Source of the DNA: Eledone cirrhosa
Lineage: Eukaryota; Mollusca; Cephalopoda; Octopoda; Eledonidae
Direction: 5' to 3'
DNA: 64,000 nucleotides
Assembly: GCA_964016885.1 (NCBI GenBank)
Contig: OZ024742.1
Span: forward strand, 124,391,615 to 124,455,614
The notes beneath the pieces are model-generated. The model was not told where the DNA came from. It saw only the letters and a list, made by a program, of their open reading frames with translations, and searched no databases. This document shows, in pieces, positions 34,440-45,109 of this stretch. Each line of letters starts with the position of its first letter. The first letter of the stretch is position 1. The position numbers were made by a program, and so were the translations under genes.

Positions 34440-35140
34440 AACAGACATACACGTATGGGGACAGTCGAGTGAATGTTATTGTGTATGTATGGTATTTACC
34501 GCTCACTGACCAATACAGACATAATAAAAAACGAACACACTAATGCCACCACGTCTGTCACCAACCTAAATACTACTGACAGCAATGATAAGTACATACA
34601 AACCCACCACCCCACTACTCTAGTAGTGCTACTACCTTTAGTTGATCGCACTAATTTTTGTATCTCGGTTATTTGTTGAGGCAAGATATAAACAGCTACT
34701 ATCACAATGCAATTGTAACCTAAGCAAACATGAAAGGAGAGCCCAACTCCCACTGTCATCGCCTCCATCTCTATGACCCTCAGCGCCGCACAGGCGCTCG
34801 ATAGAGTATTTCAGTTGTACGCACACGGTAATCAAAGAAAGCCGCGCGTTGTCCCTTTTCCGACACTCTTTCCCCTCGGAAGACCCACCTGTTGATGGCT
34901 GTGAGATCCGAAATATAAGGAGCAATACACCGCTTCCAAAGTAATTCTATCTCTTGTTGTATGTTTATGCTATTCTCACGCTCTTTTACGACCCCCTTTC
35001 TCAGGTTTTTCCTACGTCTCTCTCTTTCTCTCTCATCTCACAATCACCTGATTTTGTTACCCGGAATTTAACCCATCTCCCTTGTTAAAGCTTCCAAAAG
35101 GACTATTTTTCATATTCCGGAATGCTTCAAGCAGACTTTA
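34440..35140. other. no recognised feature
   Basis: Moderate-GC sequence with short ORFs on both strands. I see no conserved domain. Confidence 0.45.
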
Positions 35141-35145
35141 ACACA

Positions 35146-35147
35146 CA

Positions 35148-35239
<92 letters not shown>

Positions 35240-35312
35240 TAAATATATATAATAAAAAAAAAATATACAAGTTTCGGGCGAGAGAGAGGACTATCCGTCA
35301 TCAGTTCTCTAC

Positions 35313-35379
<67 letters not shown>
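35146..35379. repeat. two (TA)n arrays around a hammerhead-like segment
   Basis: TA runs at about 35,147-35,234 and 35,320-35,379, separated by about 85 bp of non-repetitive sequence. Confidence 0.95.
35268..35312 (-). ncRNA. hammerhead-like core, weak
   Basis: The minus strand has CTGATGA, then cggatagtcc...cgcc, then CGAAAC, the spacing of a hammerhead core. Stem II has only two good pairs and stem I does not form convincingly. It is probably the end of another PLE family. Confidence 0.3.
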
Positions 35380-35380
<1 letters not shown>

Positions 35381-35382
<2 letters not shown>

Positions 35383-35530
35383 AGATGCGAGAAAAATCAC
35401 AAACCCTCCATCTCAAATCTACTTTTGAAAAGCACAATAACTGTGAAGCCGGTAAAGAAAAACAATAAATACTCTTAAAAAGATTTACGATTTCATCTTT
35501 TTTCCTTATAATTTCACTCGTGTAGGACAT
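35381..35530 (-). repeat. dispersed repeat shared with 26,541-26,721
   Basis: Reverse complement matches the copy at 26.6 kb, including cttttcaaaagtaga and a terminal tctcgcatctcgca half-hairpin next to (TA)n. Confidence 0.65.
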
Positions 35531-35573
35531 ATCGTTTCTTTTTCATTTTGAAAAGGAAACTTCATTTTCTTTT

Positions 35574-35611
<38 letters not shown>
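35574..35611. repeat. (TA)n microsatellite
   Basis: Short TA run with one AAA interruption. Confidence 0.9.
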
Positions 35612-36120
35612 TAGTTAATGCAATAATTATGTTGATCACTGGAGGTGATAACAAGATGACCATTCTATGTTATAGCAGAGTATATACATTACGTTTGACA
35701 AGACGATGTTTTAAGTTAAAATGTATTTTTGTTTTGATAATCTATCCTTGCGTATATTTCCTAGATGAGTGACTCAGGTGTTATATTAAATTCGTACACG
35801 TGAGATTGGTATCAATTTGTTCATTAGACGTGTTGTTAAGAACACTAACAATTTAGATCTCATTTCCAGTTTACATCAATTTCGTGTGCTATTGTGTGGG
35901 TATATTGTTTGGATTTTGCTCAAATAGTAGTTGGTATTTCAACTTCTCTAACGACAAAATACCCAACAACAACAATATCTAGCCCAACACAAACAGCAAC
36001 AAGAACAGCATCAGAACTATTACACCAGGCAGGGTGGAAATAACAGTTGTATTCCTTAAAGTGTTATCAATATGGTTTCAATGGGGTGATAGCTGCATAT
36101 AAATACAGTGAAACACTAAA

Positions 36121-36123
<3 letters not shown>

Positions 36124-36161
<38 letters not shown>
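36124..36161. repeat. (TA)n microsatellite
   Basis: Pure TA run. The 35,612-36,123 interval to its left has no recognised feature. Confidence 0.9.
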
Positions 36162-36163
<2 letters not shown>

Positions 36164-36290
36164 TCTCATCTCCCACTATTATACGCAAATAGAGGGGAGG
36201 TAATGCCCTGAAGGAATAGAGTAGGGATTCCTGAGTGTCGATATTTTAAAATGGAAACATGGTTTTTAATGTACATCCTCCGTTTATTAT

Positions 36291-36476
36291 ATAATTGTTT
36301 CTACTTTTGGCACAAGGCCAGCAACTATCCCAGTGTATTCCTGGTACTTTATTTTATCGACCCCGTAACGATGAAAGGCAAAGTTAACCTCGGTGGGATT
36401 TGAACTCAGACCGTAAAGAGACGTAACTATGCTAGAAAGCATGGCGTCCGACTCTCTACCGATACTGCCAATTCAC
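36291..36476 (-). mobile_element. full-length tRNA-derived SINE
   Basis: Antisense copy with the whole body: ttgtttctacttttggcac, aaggccagcaactatccc, tttatcgaccccgtaacg, cctcggtgggatttgaactc, then the tRNA-like head gacgtaactatgctagaaag and ctctaccgatactgcc. It is close to the copies at 29,951 and 58,353. Confidence 0.9.
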
Positions 36477-36514
36477 CAAAGAGTGGATGTACATTTAAGA
36501 GCGTCTCTCTTCTT

Positions 36515-36726
<212 letters not shown>

Positions 36727-36772
36727 TAGCGAGGTTTGTTATATGAAGTCGTGTGTCGAAACAGATATTGTT

Positions 36773-37046
36773 ATACTTGGGGAGGGTCATATTTGCGTAA
36801 TATTGCAAGAATTAATAACAGAACACACTCAATGTTTGGTTGGTTCTCTTTTATATATATATATCTGCGATCTAACTTACTCGGTCCTCAATGTTGCCAT
36901 TGACTGACCGACGGTCAAAAATAATACAGATACAATATAGACACAAACACATATATATAGTTTACATAATTTACATAAATCTTTCGTTGCACATCTGCAA
37001 CATCGTCAGTGGTGTTATATTTTTTTCCTCCTGTTGTGTTGTATGT
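36773..37046 (-). repeat. 3' terminal repeat of the inverted-repeat PLE
   Basis: Inverse of 40,787-41,062: ggagggtcatatttgcgtaa, gaccgacggtcaaaaataat, catctgcaacatcgtcagtg, cctcctgttgtgttgtatg. It is in the same sense as the coding strand. Confidence 0.9.
36982..37009 (-). ncRNA. hammerhead-like motif in PLE terminal repeat
   Basis: Minus strand: CTGACGA (37,009-37,003), one unpaired T, a perfect stem GTTGC / GCAAC with loop AGATGT, then GAAA (36,985-36,982). The extra T at the base of stem II and an unclear stem I make it non-standard. Confidence 0.5.
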
Positions 37047-37273
37047 CTACGCCATTTTTTATTCAGTCCGTCTATATATTTATTTATTTATTTGTTGTTT
37101 GTTTATTTTATTTTGCGTATGCGTTTGCGTGTGTGTATAGTGTTATGTGTGCTGTGCGACTAGTGTGTATAGTGTTGTGTCTGTTGGGTGACTAGTGTGT
37201 GTTTATGTGCTTGTTGTTATTGTGCTTGTGTATGTATTTATTTATCTTATTTTATTTTATTTTATTTACTTAT

Positions 37274-37800
37274 TTATACTTCTCTTAGGTCAATGTTGTT
37301 TGTTTGGGTGTTGTTGTTGTTCCACTCATTCTTTCTGTTTAGCTTTGGTCTTCTAATTTCTATTTCACTGGCCTCTCTGATTTGCCTATCTGCTGGGTCA
37401 TTCCTATGTTTAGATATTATTCTAATTTCTATGTTGTCTATGTTACCGTCATGTTGTTGTCTAGCATGTTCGTATAGTACTGACCCGTTTGTTCGTCCTT
37501 TTAGTTCCCCCCAGTGTTGGTCTATCCTTTCACCTATGCTACGAGCTGTCTCACCTATGTATGTTGTTGTCATGTTTCTGCAAGTACCCTCTGTACATCT
37601 TATGCTATAGACTACGTTTCTAGTTTTACAGTTTATCCGGGGGTTCACCTTACATATGATACATTTCCTATTGGTACAGTGGGTTTTCTTAAAAGGGTAG
37701 GTTTTGCTGATCAGGATTTTATGATGGTTCCTGGCTTTTCTACCACCTTTATTTTTAAGTGGGTCTTTCTCAGGGCCTTTCTACACTGGTTAGCTAATTT
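37274..37800 (-). pseudogene. GIY-YIG endonuclease domain of the PLE (frame-shifted from RT)
   Basis: The open frame runs from about 37,775 to 37,274. It has a Cys-rich lead (HCTNRKCIICKV, then INCKTRNVVYSIRC), TYIGETARSIGERIDQH (the YIG part with the conserved Arg and His), and a C-terminal REASEIEIRRPKLNRKNEW containing the metal-binding-type Glu helix. The GIY half is represented by VVYSI, as usual in PLEs. The nuclease is thought to nick target DNA to prime reverse transcription. It is separated from the RT by at least two frameshifts between 37,930 and 37,780. The domain itself looks intact. Confidence 0.85.
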
Positions 37801-37892
37801 CCCTCCAGGGGTGGCGTCCACAAACCTAACACTCTGATATCTCTGGTTGTCGTACCATGATGTGGCCTTCCCTATCTTATGTCTAGCCCTAT

Positions 37893-40846
37893 CTAAGCTA
37901 TTCCATGATTTGCTCCTGTATAGTGGGCAAATTCCTTCATGTCCAGTTCTATGAGGGTCTTATACTTTTCGATGGCTCCTTCGTATACTCTGACTCTGTC
38001 TCTTTGGTTGTAGCCAGAGAACTGCATGCGGTTGATGAAGTGTTGGATGTGTCTTTCCATTTCTGTTGGGTCGCACATGCTGGACACATTCTTCATTACT
38101 CGTACCAAATCTGCGATCAGAATATTAAACTTAGCACTACTGGACATTGCTGAGTTTTTGAGTATCAGGTATTTGGAGGCCATGGGTTTAGCATGGTGTG
38201 AGTGGAGAATTTGGGCTCTCTCGTCTATAGTGTTAATCCAGAGTTCTGTGTCTAATACAGGTAGTCTATTGTTAGGGTGTTTGGAAGGGAAGTCGATAGT
38301 TACAGTTATATTCTGGTGTATGGAATTAGCTAGCTGCTGGATGCTTTCCATCGTGCTACGTTCTAAATCAAACTTGTTAGTGCTCTCTAGTGAGGGTGTT
38401 CTTATAACTATATTGATATCGTCTACATAACGAGAGTACATGATGAGGTCTATGGAGCTTTCATTAAGGAGACTTTAAGTCTCCTTTCCCACCATACCAT
38501 GAAAAGGTTGGCAACATCACCAGCTATGCTGACGCCGATGGCTGCTCCCTCATTTTGGGTGTAGATTTTCTCATTGAACTTAAATATGTGGCCCTTTAGG
38601 GTAGTTTTGATACTAGCCCCTATTGCATGTGCGACCATTTTTCTTACCTGATCAGTTTTTTGGGGGGTCCGTATAGCTTTGATCCACCCAATCCACCTTC
38701 CTATGGGAGTCTTTTTTGCCATTGAGGTTATGGTGGGGGGTCTACCTCTTATAAGTCTACTAGGGCAGAAACATCTAAGGTCATGGCTGTCTAGGTAGTC
38801 AGTGTCGTAGGTAAGTCTAAGTAGGAGGCCCAGTTCGTCTGTGTCGACGTCGCAGAACTCCACCTCACTCTCAATGATCATTTCCACACATCTTTTCACA
38901 GCAAAATTAATGTTAATGGATGGGTACAGTGACACCACATCCATGCTGCCTATTATGCAGTTGGATAGCCTCCTGTTTTTGTTGCACTCACTGATTCTGC
39001 TGCGGAGGTCCTCTGTACTTTCACATACATCTGGGGACATCTTGATTATGGGGCGTATAACCATTGAGAGGAAGTAGGAGATCCTGTAGTTGCTAGCTAT
39101 ATTAGCTCCGCATACGGGTCTTGTTGGTGGTCCTGTTGTCGGGTCGTCGACTGTCTTGTGGTCTTTGCGGAGCCCATACAAGGGTGGTATGCCATTGTTA
39201 GACGCCTGGAAGTTGTTGGCAGTGCGTCTGCTTGGCTTTAGGATGTCAGTCCACATCATCATGTGAGCGTTGAGGATTTTTTCTCTCCCATCGTGTGTTT
39301 GTTGTGCAACTTCGCTCGTGTTGGTGATGTGGGGTTGTATAGCCTCGATGTAGTTCGGCATGCTATCTATTGACATCCTACCAGACTTATCTGTGGGTAG
39401 ACACACTACCTCACCATCCCTTGTGCGCTGCTTGAGGCTAACCAAGCCTTCTACAGGTTTTCTCCCAAGTTGTTGGGCATCTGGTCTGCTCTGTCTCATA
39501 GTATACCTGTCTACTACTTGTCTAATCTTATTTCTAGCTGTGGTGAACTGTGCCTCCGTCTCGTCATCTATTTGCTGTCGTATGCAAACTCTTTTATTAA
39601 AGGGTAACCTCGTAGGATAGATATTACCCATCTTATATGTTTTGTCAGCTGGGTTGAAAAATAGTTTCTCTAAGGGGTTGTCATTATATCTATCGTCATA
39701 GTTGTGTGTGTTGCTATTATTGTTATCATGGTGGTTGTTGTTGTTTCTATCATTAGCATTATTATTATTGTTATGATTGCTAGATGTATTGTTGTTTACT
39801 TCACCGTTATTGTTGTTGTTGTTACTGTTATTTCTACCATTGTGGTTGTTACTATTATTATGTTTCTTGTTTTTGTTGATGTTGCTACATGTACTATTTC
39901 CATTATTACCACTGTGGTTATTGTTGTTGTTGTTCGTATTGTTACCGTTATTACTACTGTGGTCACTGTTGCTGTGTCTGTGGTTAACGTTTCTATTATT
40001 ATTATTATTGTGGTTGTTGTTGTTCCGTCTATCGCTAGTAGTATTGCCATTATCACTATTTCTCACTTTCCTGCCATTGTTATGGTTATGGCTGTTATTT
40101 CTATACCCAGAGTTATTGTTTATATTACTACTACCGTTATTATTGTTGTTGTTGTTTACCTTTGCATTCCGACGTATTTTTGTGAAACACTTTTCCAGCC
40201 CCGTTTTGCATTCCATAGGGTTAATCTTTTTGTAGATGGCAAATTTTGGTGGTAACCGTAGGATTTGTTGTTCTTGTTCACTGATTAAAATGTTCCCATA
40301 TATATTTACTGTGTGGTCATTGGTAAATTCTTCCGGTAGTTTTACATCAGTCATACGGATATTGTCGATGTTATCTGGGTATTTTTGAGAATATTCGATT
40401 TTCCTTTCTTGTAGTTTTTTCTTATTCATCCATTCTAATTTCTTCTTGAAATGCCTATAGCATTCGTTTCGAGCGTATTTCGTTTCGCGTCGGATGACGC
40501 TCATGAAGTCATCTCTCTCGTTTGCTGTGATGAGATTTCGGATTTCCTTACAGTTGATGCGTTTTTGTCTGTAGAGTGCGTTGACTTTTGTATATGTTGT
40601 TCTTTTCATATTAACTGTCATTGTGTGTTTTAGCCGTTCGGCTTGTGTTTTGTTCAATAATAAATTATTTACTTGTTTTGATATGTTTGTTGTGTATGTT
40701 TTGGAGGAAACACAGTGTTTTAAGAAGCGGATTTGTTCTGTTGTTATTGTAGTTTTTATATAACATACAACACAACAGGAGGAAAAACATACAACACAAC
40801 AGGAGGAAAAAAATATAACACCACTGACGATGTTGCAGATGTGCAA
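37893..40846 (-). pseudogene. PLE reverse transcriptase (two frames)
   Basis: Frame 1 (40,846-38,450, 798 codons) starts inside the upstream terminal repeat. It has a basic N-terminal region, an Asn/His-rich low-complexity stretch at about residues 230-390, then PLE RT motifs: ATDKSGR-like LPTDKSGRMSI, YGLRKDHK, motif A SMDVVSLYPSI (about residue 634) and motif B YTQNEGAAIGVSIAGDVANL (about 762). Frame 2 (38,441-37,893) holds motif C MYSRYVDDINIV with both catalytic Asp residues and then LPVLDTELWI. The frames are split by an 8-bp insertion near 38,460 that creates gagacttaaagtctc. Apart from that break the polymerase core appears complete. Confidence 0.85.
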
Positions 40847-41062
40847 CGAAAGATTTATGTAAATTATGTAAACTATATATATGTATTTGTGTCTATATTG
40901 TATCTATTATTTTTGACCGTCGGTCAGTCAATGGCAACATTGAGGACCGAGTAAGTTAGATCGCAGATATAAAAGACAGCGAGAAGCGAAAACCAACCAA
41001 ACAGTGAGTGTGTTCTGTTATTAATTCTTGCAATATTACGCAAATATGACCCTCCCAAGTAT
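40787..41062 (+). repeat. 5' terminal repeat of the inverted-repeat PLE
   Basis: Inverted copy of 36,773-37,046. A 24-bp tandem duplication (acatacaacacaacaggagg) extends it at 40,763-40,786. Confidence 0.9.
40824..40851 (+). ncRNA. hammerhead-like motif in PLE terminal repeat (antisense to coding)
   Basis: Exact inverse of the motif at 36,982-37,009, lying on the plus strand because the repeat is inverted. Confidence 0.5.
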
Positions 41063-41064
41063 AT

Positions 41065-41067
<3 letters not shown>

Positions 41068-41107
<40 letters not shown>
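41068..41107. repeat. (TA)n microsatellite
   Basis: TA run directly at the right end of the PLE terminal repeat. Confidence 0.95.
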
Positions 41108-41108
<1 letters not shown>

Positions 41109-41995
41109 TATAGAGTAAAGCATGTCCAGAGATTATTTGATAATATATATAAATCATCTCTACTCCCAATCAGCATAATTAACCACACAAAAAAATCAAT
41201 TAGACAAGGCTATAAGAATATAGAGCATCTATGAAGAAATAGTAAATAAATACGCTATTGTGGCGTTTCCGTGTGCAGTCGCTATAGAATATTTGCCCAA
41301 CATTTCAACAGCACGTGGACATTAATTAAATAACCATACATAATTAGGTACATACATAATTAGGTAAAAATTAATGTTAGAAATTCTTATATACATACCA
41401 GTATTAAATCACTAAATCCCGACCCTAGGGTTTCGCTCACTTTTGAGATGCCTTATTAAGATTAATACTGGAGTTTTAGAGCTCTTCAGCGGATAAACTC
41501 ATTAGGACATATTACTTTCCAAAGTGGCCCCCGCCAAACACGAATTCAAAATGGTCAACTCAGGAATTCAAAATGGCAGTGGTCAACTCAGGAAGGGTGT
41601 GATTGGTTGCTTACGACGAGTGGGTTGGTTGCTAGAAAGCGCAGCCCAATATCGCCCAAATTTTTATCTCAAACTTATGGGAGATTATTAAATATAAACA
41701 TTTACACATACACCAATTAAACAAAGTCACTTGTATATATGTGTTTTGGCAACTTTTCACGATGAGGCTCAATGGAGAATTAATAAATTAAATAATCAGA
41801 GCAAAATACTATAGAGTAAAGCATGTCCAAAGAATTATTTGATAATAGATATACATCATCTCTACTCCCAATCAGCATAATTAACCACACAAAAAATCAA
41901 TTAGACCAGGCTATAAGAATAAAAGGCATCTATTTAATTTATCAATTCTCCATTGAGCCACATCGTGAAAATTTGCCAAAACACATATATACGTA
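41106..41995 (+). repeat. PLE-associated repeat block with 125-bp direct and 55-bp inverted duplications
   Basis: 41,106-41,232 is repeated directly at 41,812-41,935 (actatagagtaaagcatgtc, cagcataattaaccacac). 41,736-41,795 (atgtgttttggcaac, cacgatgaggctcaatgg) is inverted at 41,937-41,995. The first about 430 bp also matches 17,535-17,935. The block sits directly in front of truncated PLE coding sequence and probably represents its 5' terminal repeats in rearranged form. Confidence 0.6.
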
Positions 41996-42086
41996 TCCAA
42001 TAATACAGGGAAATCATCGCTCACTGTCGGAAAACCCACCTCTTCAAAGACGGAGTAGCCTGAGCAAGGAAGTCTACATCTTCAGA

Positions 42087-43262
42087 CCTGTTCGACGTCT
42101 TCATGGGATCGTTTGACAGCGCTGACGTATTTAACTTGGTTGGCCTTTTTATCTTAGACATACTACGTGTTAGATTCCCGGAATTCCACACGGGAATCTA
42201 CCGTCACGATGGACTGATTTTATCGAGCCATAAAAGTGGTCACGACCGGTTTAAAAAAGACTTAGCTTCTACCATCAATGAGATGGGCCTTAGGATAACA
42301 GTAGCCAGCAACCTCTCTAGCATAGATTTCTTAGACATTAATTTAGACCTTCGCACACCCACCCACAGACCCTTCCATAAGCTAAACGAGAAACTTAGTT
42401 ACATTCACAATGACTCATGCCACCCACCCACTGTTTTTAGAAACTCCGTTAAGAATATCAGTACTAGAATATCAAACCTCTCCTCTAATAAGGCTATCTT
42501 TGACAGGGCGGCAACCTCCTATAATACGGCGTTGGCTAACAGTGGCTTCGCACAACCTATAACCTACTCTCCCACTAGCAACAACACCATTAAGAAAAGT
42601 AAGCGCATCAATAGACAAACTATCTGGTTCTCTCCTCCATTCTCACTCAACGTTAAAACCAATGTAGGAAAAAATATCTAGCCCTCTTAGATAGACACTT
42701 CCCCATAGTTCATAAATACCGCTCCATCTTTAACCGACACAAAGTTAAATTAGAATAATCCTGCGATAAGAACATGAAGGCCCACATCACCAGCTCCCTA
42801 GGAGCAACACCCCACCAGGGTGCTCTTGCTGTAAGCATGAAGCTTGCCCCCTTCAACAGCAATGCAACACACCAGCTGTAATCTATGAAGCTGTGGTCAC
42901 TCCCAACCGACCAAACGAACCACAGGAGCTCAAGTCGTATGTGGGCATGGCGGAGGGCCGATTCAAGGAGCGTTTCCTGAACCATCAGTCTACCTTCAGA
43001 TACCTGGACAGACGTTCATCCACGAAACTCGCGAGCCACGTATGGTCCCTCAAGGACTCAAGTATAGGCTACTCCATTCAATGGAAAGCCATCACTAAGT
43101 CCAAGCCATACGCAAGGTGAAATCCGACGTATGGCTTATGTATCGACGAACGAATAACTATCCTAAAGAGATTACGCAATAGTGATTGCCTAAACACGAG
43201 AGGTGAATTTTTCACACGTTGTCCACACGTTACCAAACATCTATTGCATAACTACAAGGGTT
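42087..43262 (+). pseudogene. PLE RT C-terminal half + GIY-YIG endonuclease, copy B (5'-truncated)
   Basis: It opens at motif B (VFMGSFDSADVFNLVGLF, aligned with copy C MGTSDSAEVTDLIG). Motif C reads GIYRHDGLIL, so the first catalytic Asp is replaced by His. IDFLDINLDL and SNHPPT-like blocks follow in the 42,103-42,681 frame. After stops the nuclease resumes: ACPLQQQCNTPAVIYEAVV (Cys pair plus GIY-like), SYVGMAEGRFKERFLNHQ (YIG-like with Arg and His) and ASHVWSLKD at 42,840-43,060. The C-terminus runs to about 43,262 through another frame change. The fingers and motif A are missing. Confidence 0.8.
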
Positions 43263-43519
43263 CGGACTGATTCTTTGTAATTTTATTTTAAATTTTTTAC
43301 ATTTTATTTTCAACCTAAAAACTTTCCGGACTTTCGCAGTTATCTCTCTTACACATCCCGCACGCAGTCTAGTATTGCCTGTTTGAAGTTACCGAATTTC
43401 TGCGTATGCGCCTTCGTACGGTTGTCTTTCTGTTCCTGTAACCATACATACCCCGAGCTGAAGATCCGCGAATGTGAAACAATTGTTCTCGGTATGCTGA
43501 ACTAACTGTTCTGTAACCA

Positions 43520-43520
<1 letters not shown>
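43263..43520 (+). mobile_element. 3' untranslated end of PLE copy B
   Basis: Homologous to 33,840-34,095. It contains cgcagttatctctctta, tctagtattgcctg and the hammerhead motif, and ends at (TA)n. Confidence 0.75.
43453..43492 (+). ncRNA. minimal type I hammerhead motif in PLE 3' end
   Basis: Stem I CCGAG / CTCGG is five perfect pairs. CTGAAGA at 43,458-43,464, GAAA at 43,476-43,479, self-complementary stem III CAATTG, then TT with predicted cleavage between 43,487 and 43,488. Stem II (tccgcgaatgt) pairs poorly, so this copy may be inactive. Confidence 0.62.

Positions 43521-43521
<1 letters not shown>

Positions 43522-43558
<37 letters not shown>
43522..43558. repeat. (TA)n microsatellite
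   Basis: TA run between the PLE 3' end and the next inverted-repeat element. Confidence 0.95.
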
Positions 43559-43563
<5 letters not shown>

Positions 43564-43743
43564 CAAGTTCTAGCAAATAGAGAAAAAGTTTTTAAATAAT
43601 TGGTCCCTTCTCAATAGAAATCCGCTTGGATTTTCCGTTTATTCTGGACCATGAAACTGTGGTAAAGGCACATATAGTAAGTACTGCAAATTTTTAAAAA
43701 TATATTTTAAAACTTTTTCTCTATTTGCTAGACCTTGATTTTA
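43559..43743. mobile_element. 185-bp element with about 34-bp terminal inverted repeats
   Basis: aaatcaagttctagcaaat plus agagaaaaagttttt at the left is matched by the complement at 43,709-43,743 with one or two differences. The interior is non-coding and the left end abuts (TA)n. It is MITE-like, class unknown. Confidence 0.65.
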
Positions 43744-43855
43744 TATGTTCTCGCTTGTTAATTTATTAACCCGCCATAGAACCACATTGGCATACGGTTG
43801 ATAATACTTGTTCCCCTACATGTATTTTTTACACGTAGGAATTTACACGTAGGAA

Positions 43856-43857
<2 letters not shown>

Positions 43858-43925
<68 letters not shown>
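43858..43925. repeat. (TA)n microsatellite
   Basis: Pure TA run. The 43,926-44,480 interval that follows holds no recognised feature. Confidence 0.95.
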
Positions 43926-43929
<4 letters not shown>

Positions 43930-44483
43930 TATATAATATTACAGGAGGTAAAACAAAATGTTGAATTTCGGTAATTATTTATTTCTGCAGTCACATTTAG
44001 TGCCCCCTTAGGTGCAAATCGCGTAATAGATGCATACCAACGAAAAGGAGGAAAACTCCAAGGAAACATGCAAAGGAAAACACAATGAAAAATAAAAAGA
44101 AGATAAAATGTGTTTATGTTTTTGTTTTTAACTCACAGACGAACGAAGCAGCATGTTCCTATTTTACCTCGCCGTCTCTGAATGAATTATCTTTTATGTT
44201 AGTTTGCTAAGCGGGTTAGGGAAAGTATAGCCTACTGCGCGAATTACTACTGCTTCTCAATGCTAATAAACTTTGGATAGTAGGCCAGAGAAGGGTGAAG
44301 AATATCGAGTCACAGAGAATTGTAAGCTGCCTGGGTTACGCTAACGTCTATAAACATACAGGCAGAATATGACAGGCAGTGGGTGGGGATTTAGAAATAT
44401 ATCAAGTAAAAAAATTCAGGTTTAAACTTTTAAGTTAAAGCTAGTGTTAATTTTAGGAATTGAAAATTAAAATCAAAATTAAA

Positions 44484-44727
44484 ATTAAAGTTGAATGTGT
44501 AAAAATGTTCAAAATTTAATTAAATAAGTAAAGTCCGCATAGTTGGCCTGTGAAGTATCGTATGCTAGGCCAGGCATGTCAATCTGAGGGTCCCGTGAGC
44601 GCCACATTAAAATTGAATTTGTAAAAATGTTCAAAATTTAATTAAATAAGTAGAATCCGCATAGTTGGCCTGTGAAGTATCGTATGCTAGACCAGGCATG
44701 TCAAGCTGAGGGTCCCCTGAGGCCCAC
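44484..44727. repeat. 122-bp tandem duplication overlapping a MITE end
   Basis: Two units offset by 122 bp (ttgaatgtgtaaaaatg / ttgaatttgtaaaaatg through gaggcccacatt-type ends). Each includes the flank, the 8-bp target site and about 35 bp of the MITE, so the duplication happened after the transposon inserted. Confidence 0.85.
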
Positions 44728-44884
44728 ATTGGTCACATATTTGTTTTCTGAGGGTTACACACGACAACTAATTGCGCATATTACAACAATTTATTAAAAT
44801 GTTATATTACGAATATAAAACATGCTTGCGCTGTACAAACCTCTGTAGGTCTGCTTGTAAATGGTCGCATGTTTGACATGCCTG
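44693..44884. mobile_element. hAT-type MITE (192 bp)
   Basis: Terminal inverted repeats caggcatgtcaa (44,693-44,704) and ttgacatgcctg (44,873-44,884). Flanking 8-bp duplication tgctagac (44,685-44,692) and tgttagac (44,885-44,892), 7 of 8 identical. TIRs beginning CAG and 8-bp duplications are hallmarks of hAT elements. No transposase is encoded, so it is non-autonomous. Confidence 0.78.
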
Positions 44885-44937
44885 TGTTAGACAATCAGCA
44901 ATTAGAAAAACTATATATATATAGAGAGAGAGATTTT

Positions 44938-45009
44938 ATGTGTGTGTGTGTTTGTATGTGTGTGTGTGTTCGTGTGTGTGCGTGTGTGTGCGTGAGTGTG
45001 AGTGTGTGT

Positions 45010-45094
<85 letters not shown>
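44938..45094. repeat. (TG)n microsatellite
   Basis: About 155 bp of TG with CG, AG and TA interruptions in the first half. Confidence 0.95.
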
Positions 45095-45103
<9 letters not shown>

Positions 45104-45109
45104 AACTTC

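Larger units (their letters stand above)
36773..41062 (-). mobile_element. Penelope-like element with inverted terminal repeats
   Basis: The 274-bp left repeat (36,773-37,046) and 276-bp right repeat (40,787-41,062) are inverted copies bracketing RT and GIY-YIG coding sequence on the minus strand. PLEs are known with terminal repeats in either direct or inverted orientation. Each repeat carries a hammerhead-like motif. (TA)n lies just outside both ends. A derivative with fused ends is at 26,722-27,022. This is the best preserved PLE here; a handful of frameshifts break the ORF. Confidence 0.88.

Noticed and set aside
37188..37610. Plus-strand hydrophobic ORFs at 37.2-37.6 kb and Val/Ile-rich ORFs at 39.7-40.25 kb that look like membrane proteins
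   Set aside because: They are antisense to the PLE endonuclease and to its Asn-rich linker; complementing Asn codons gives Val and Ile.
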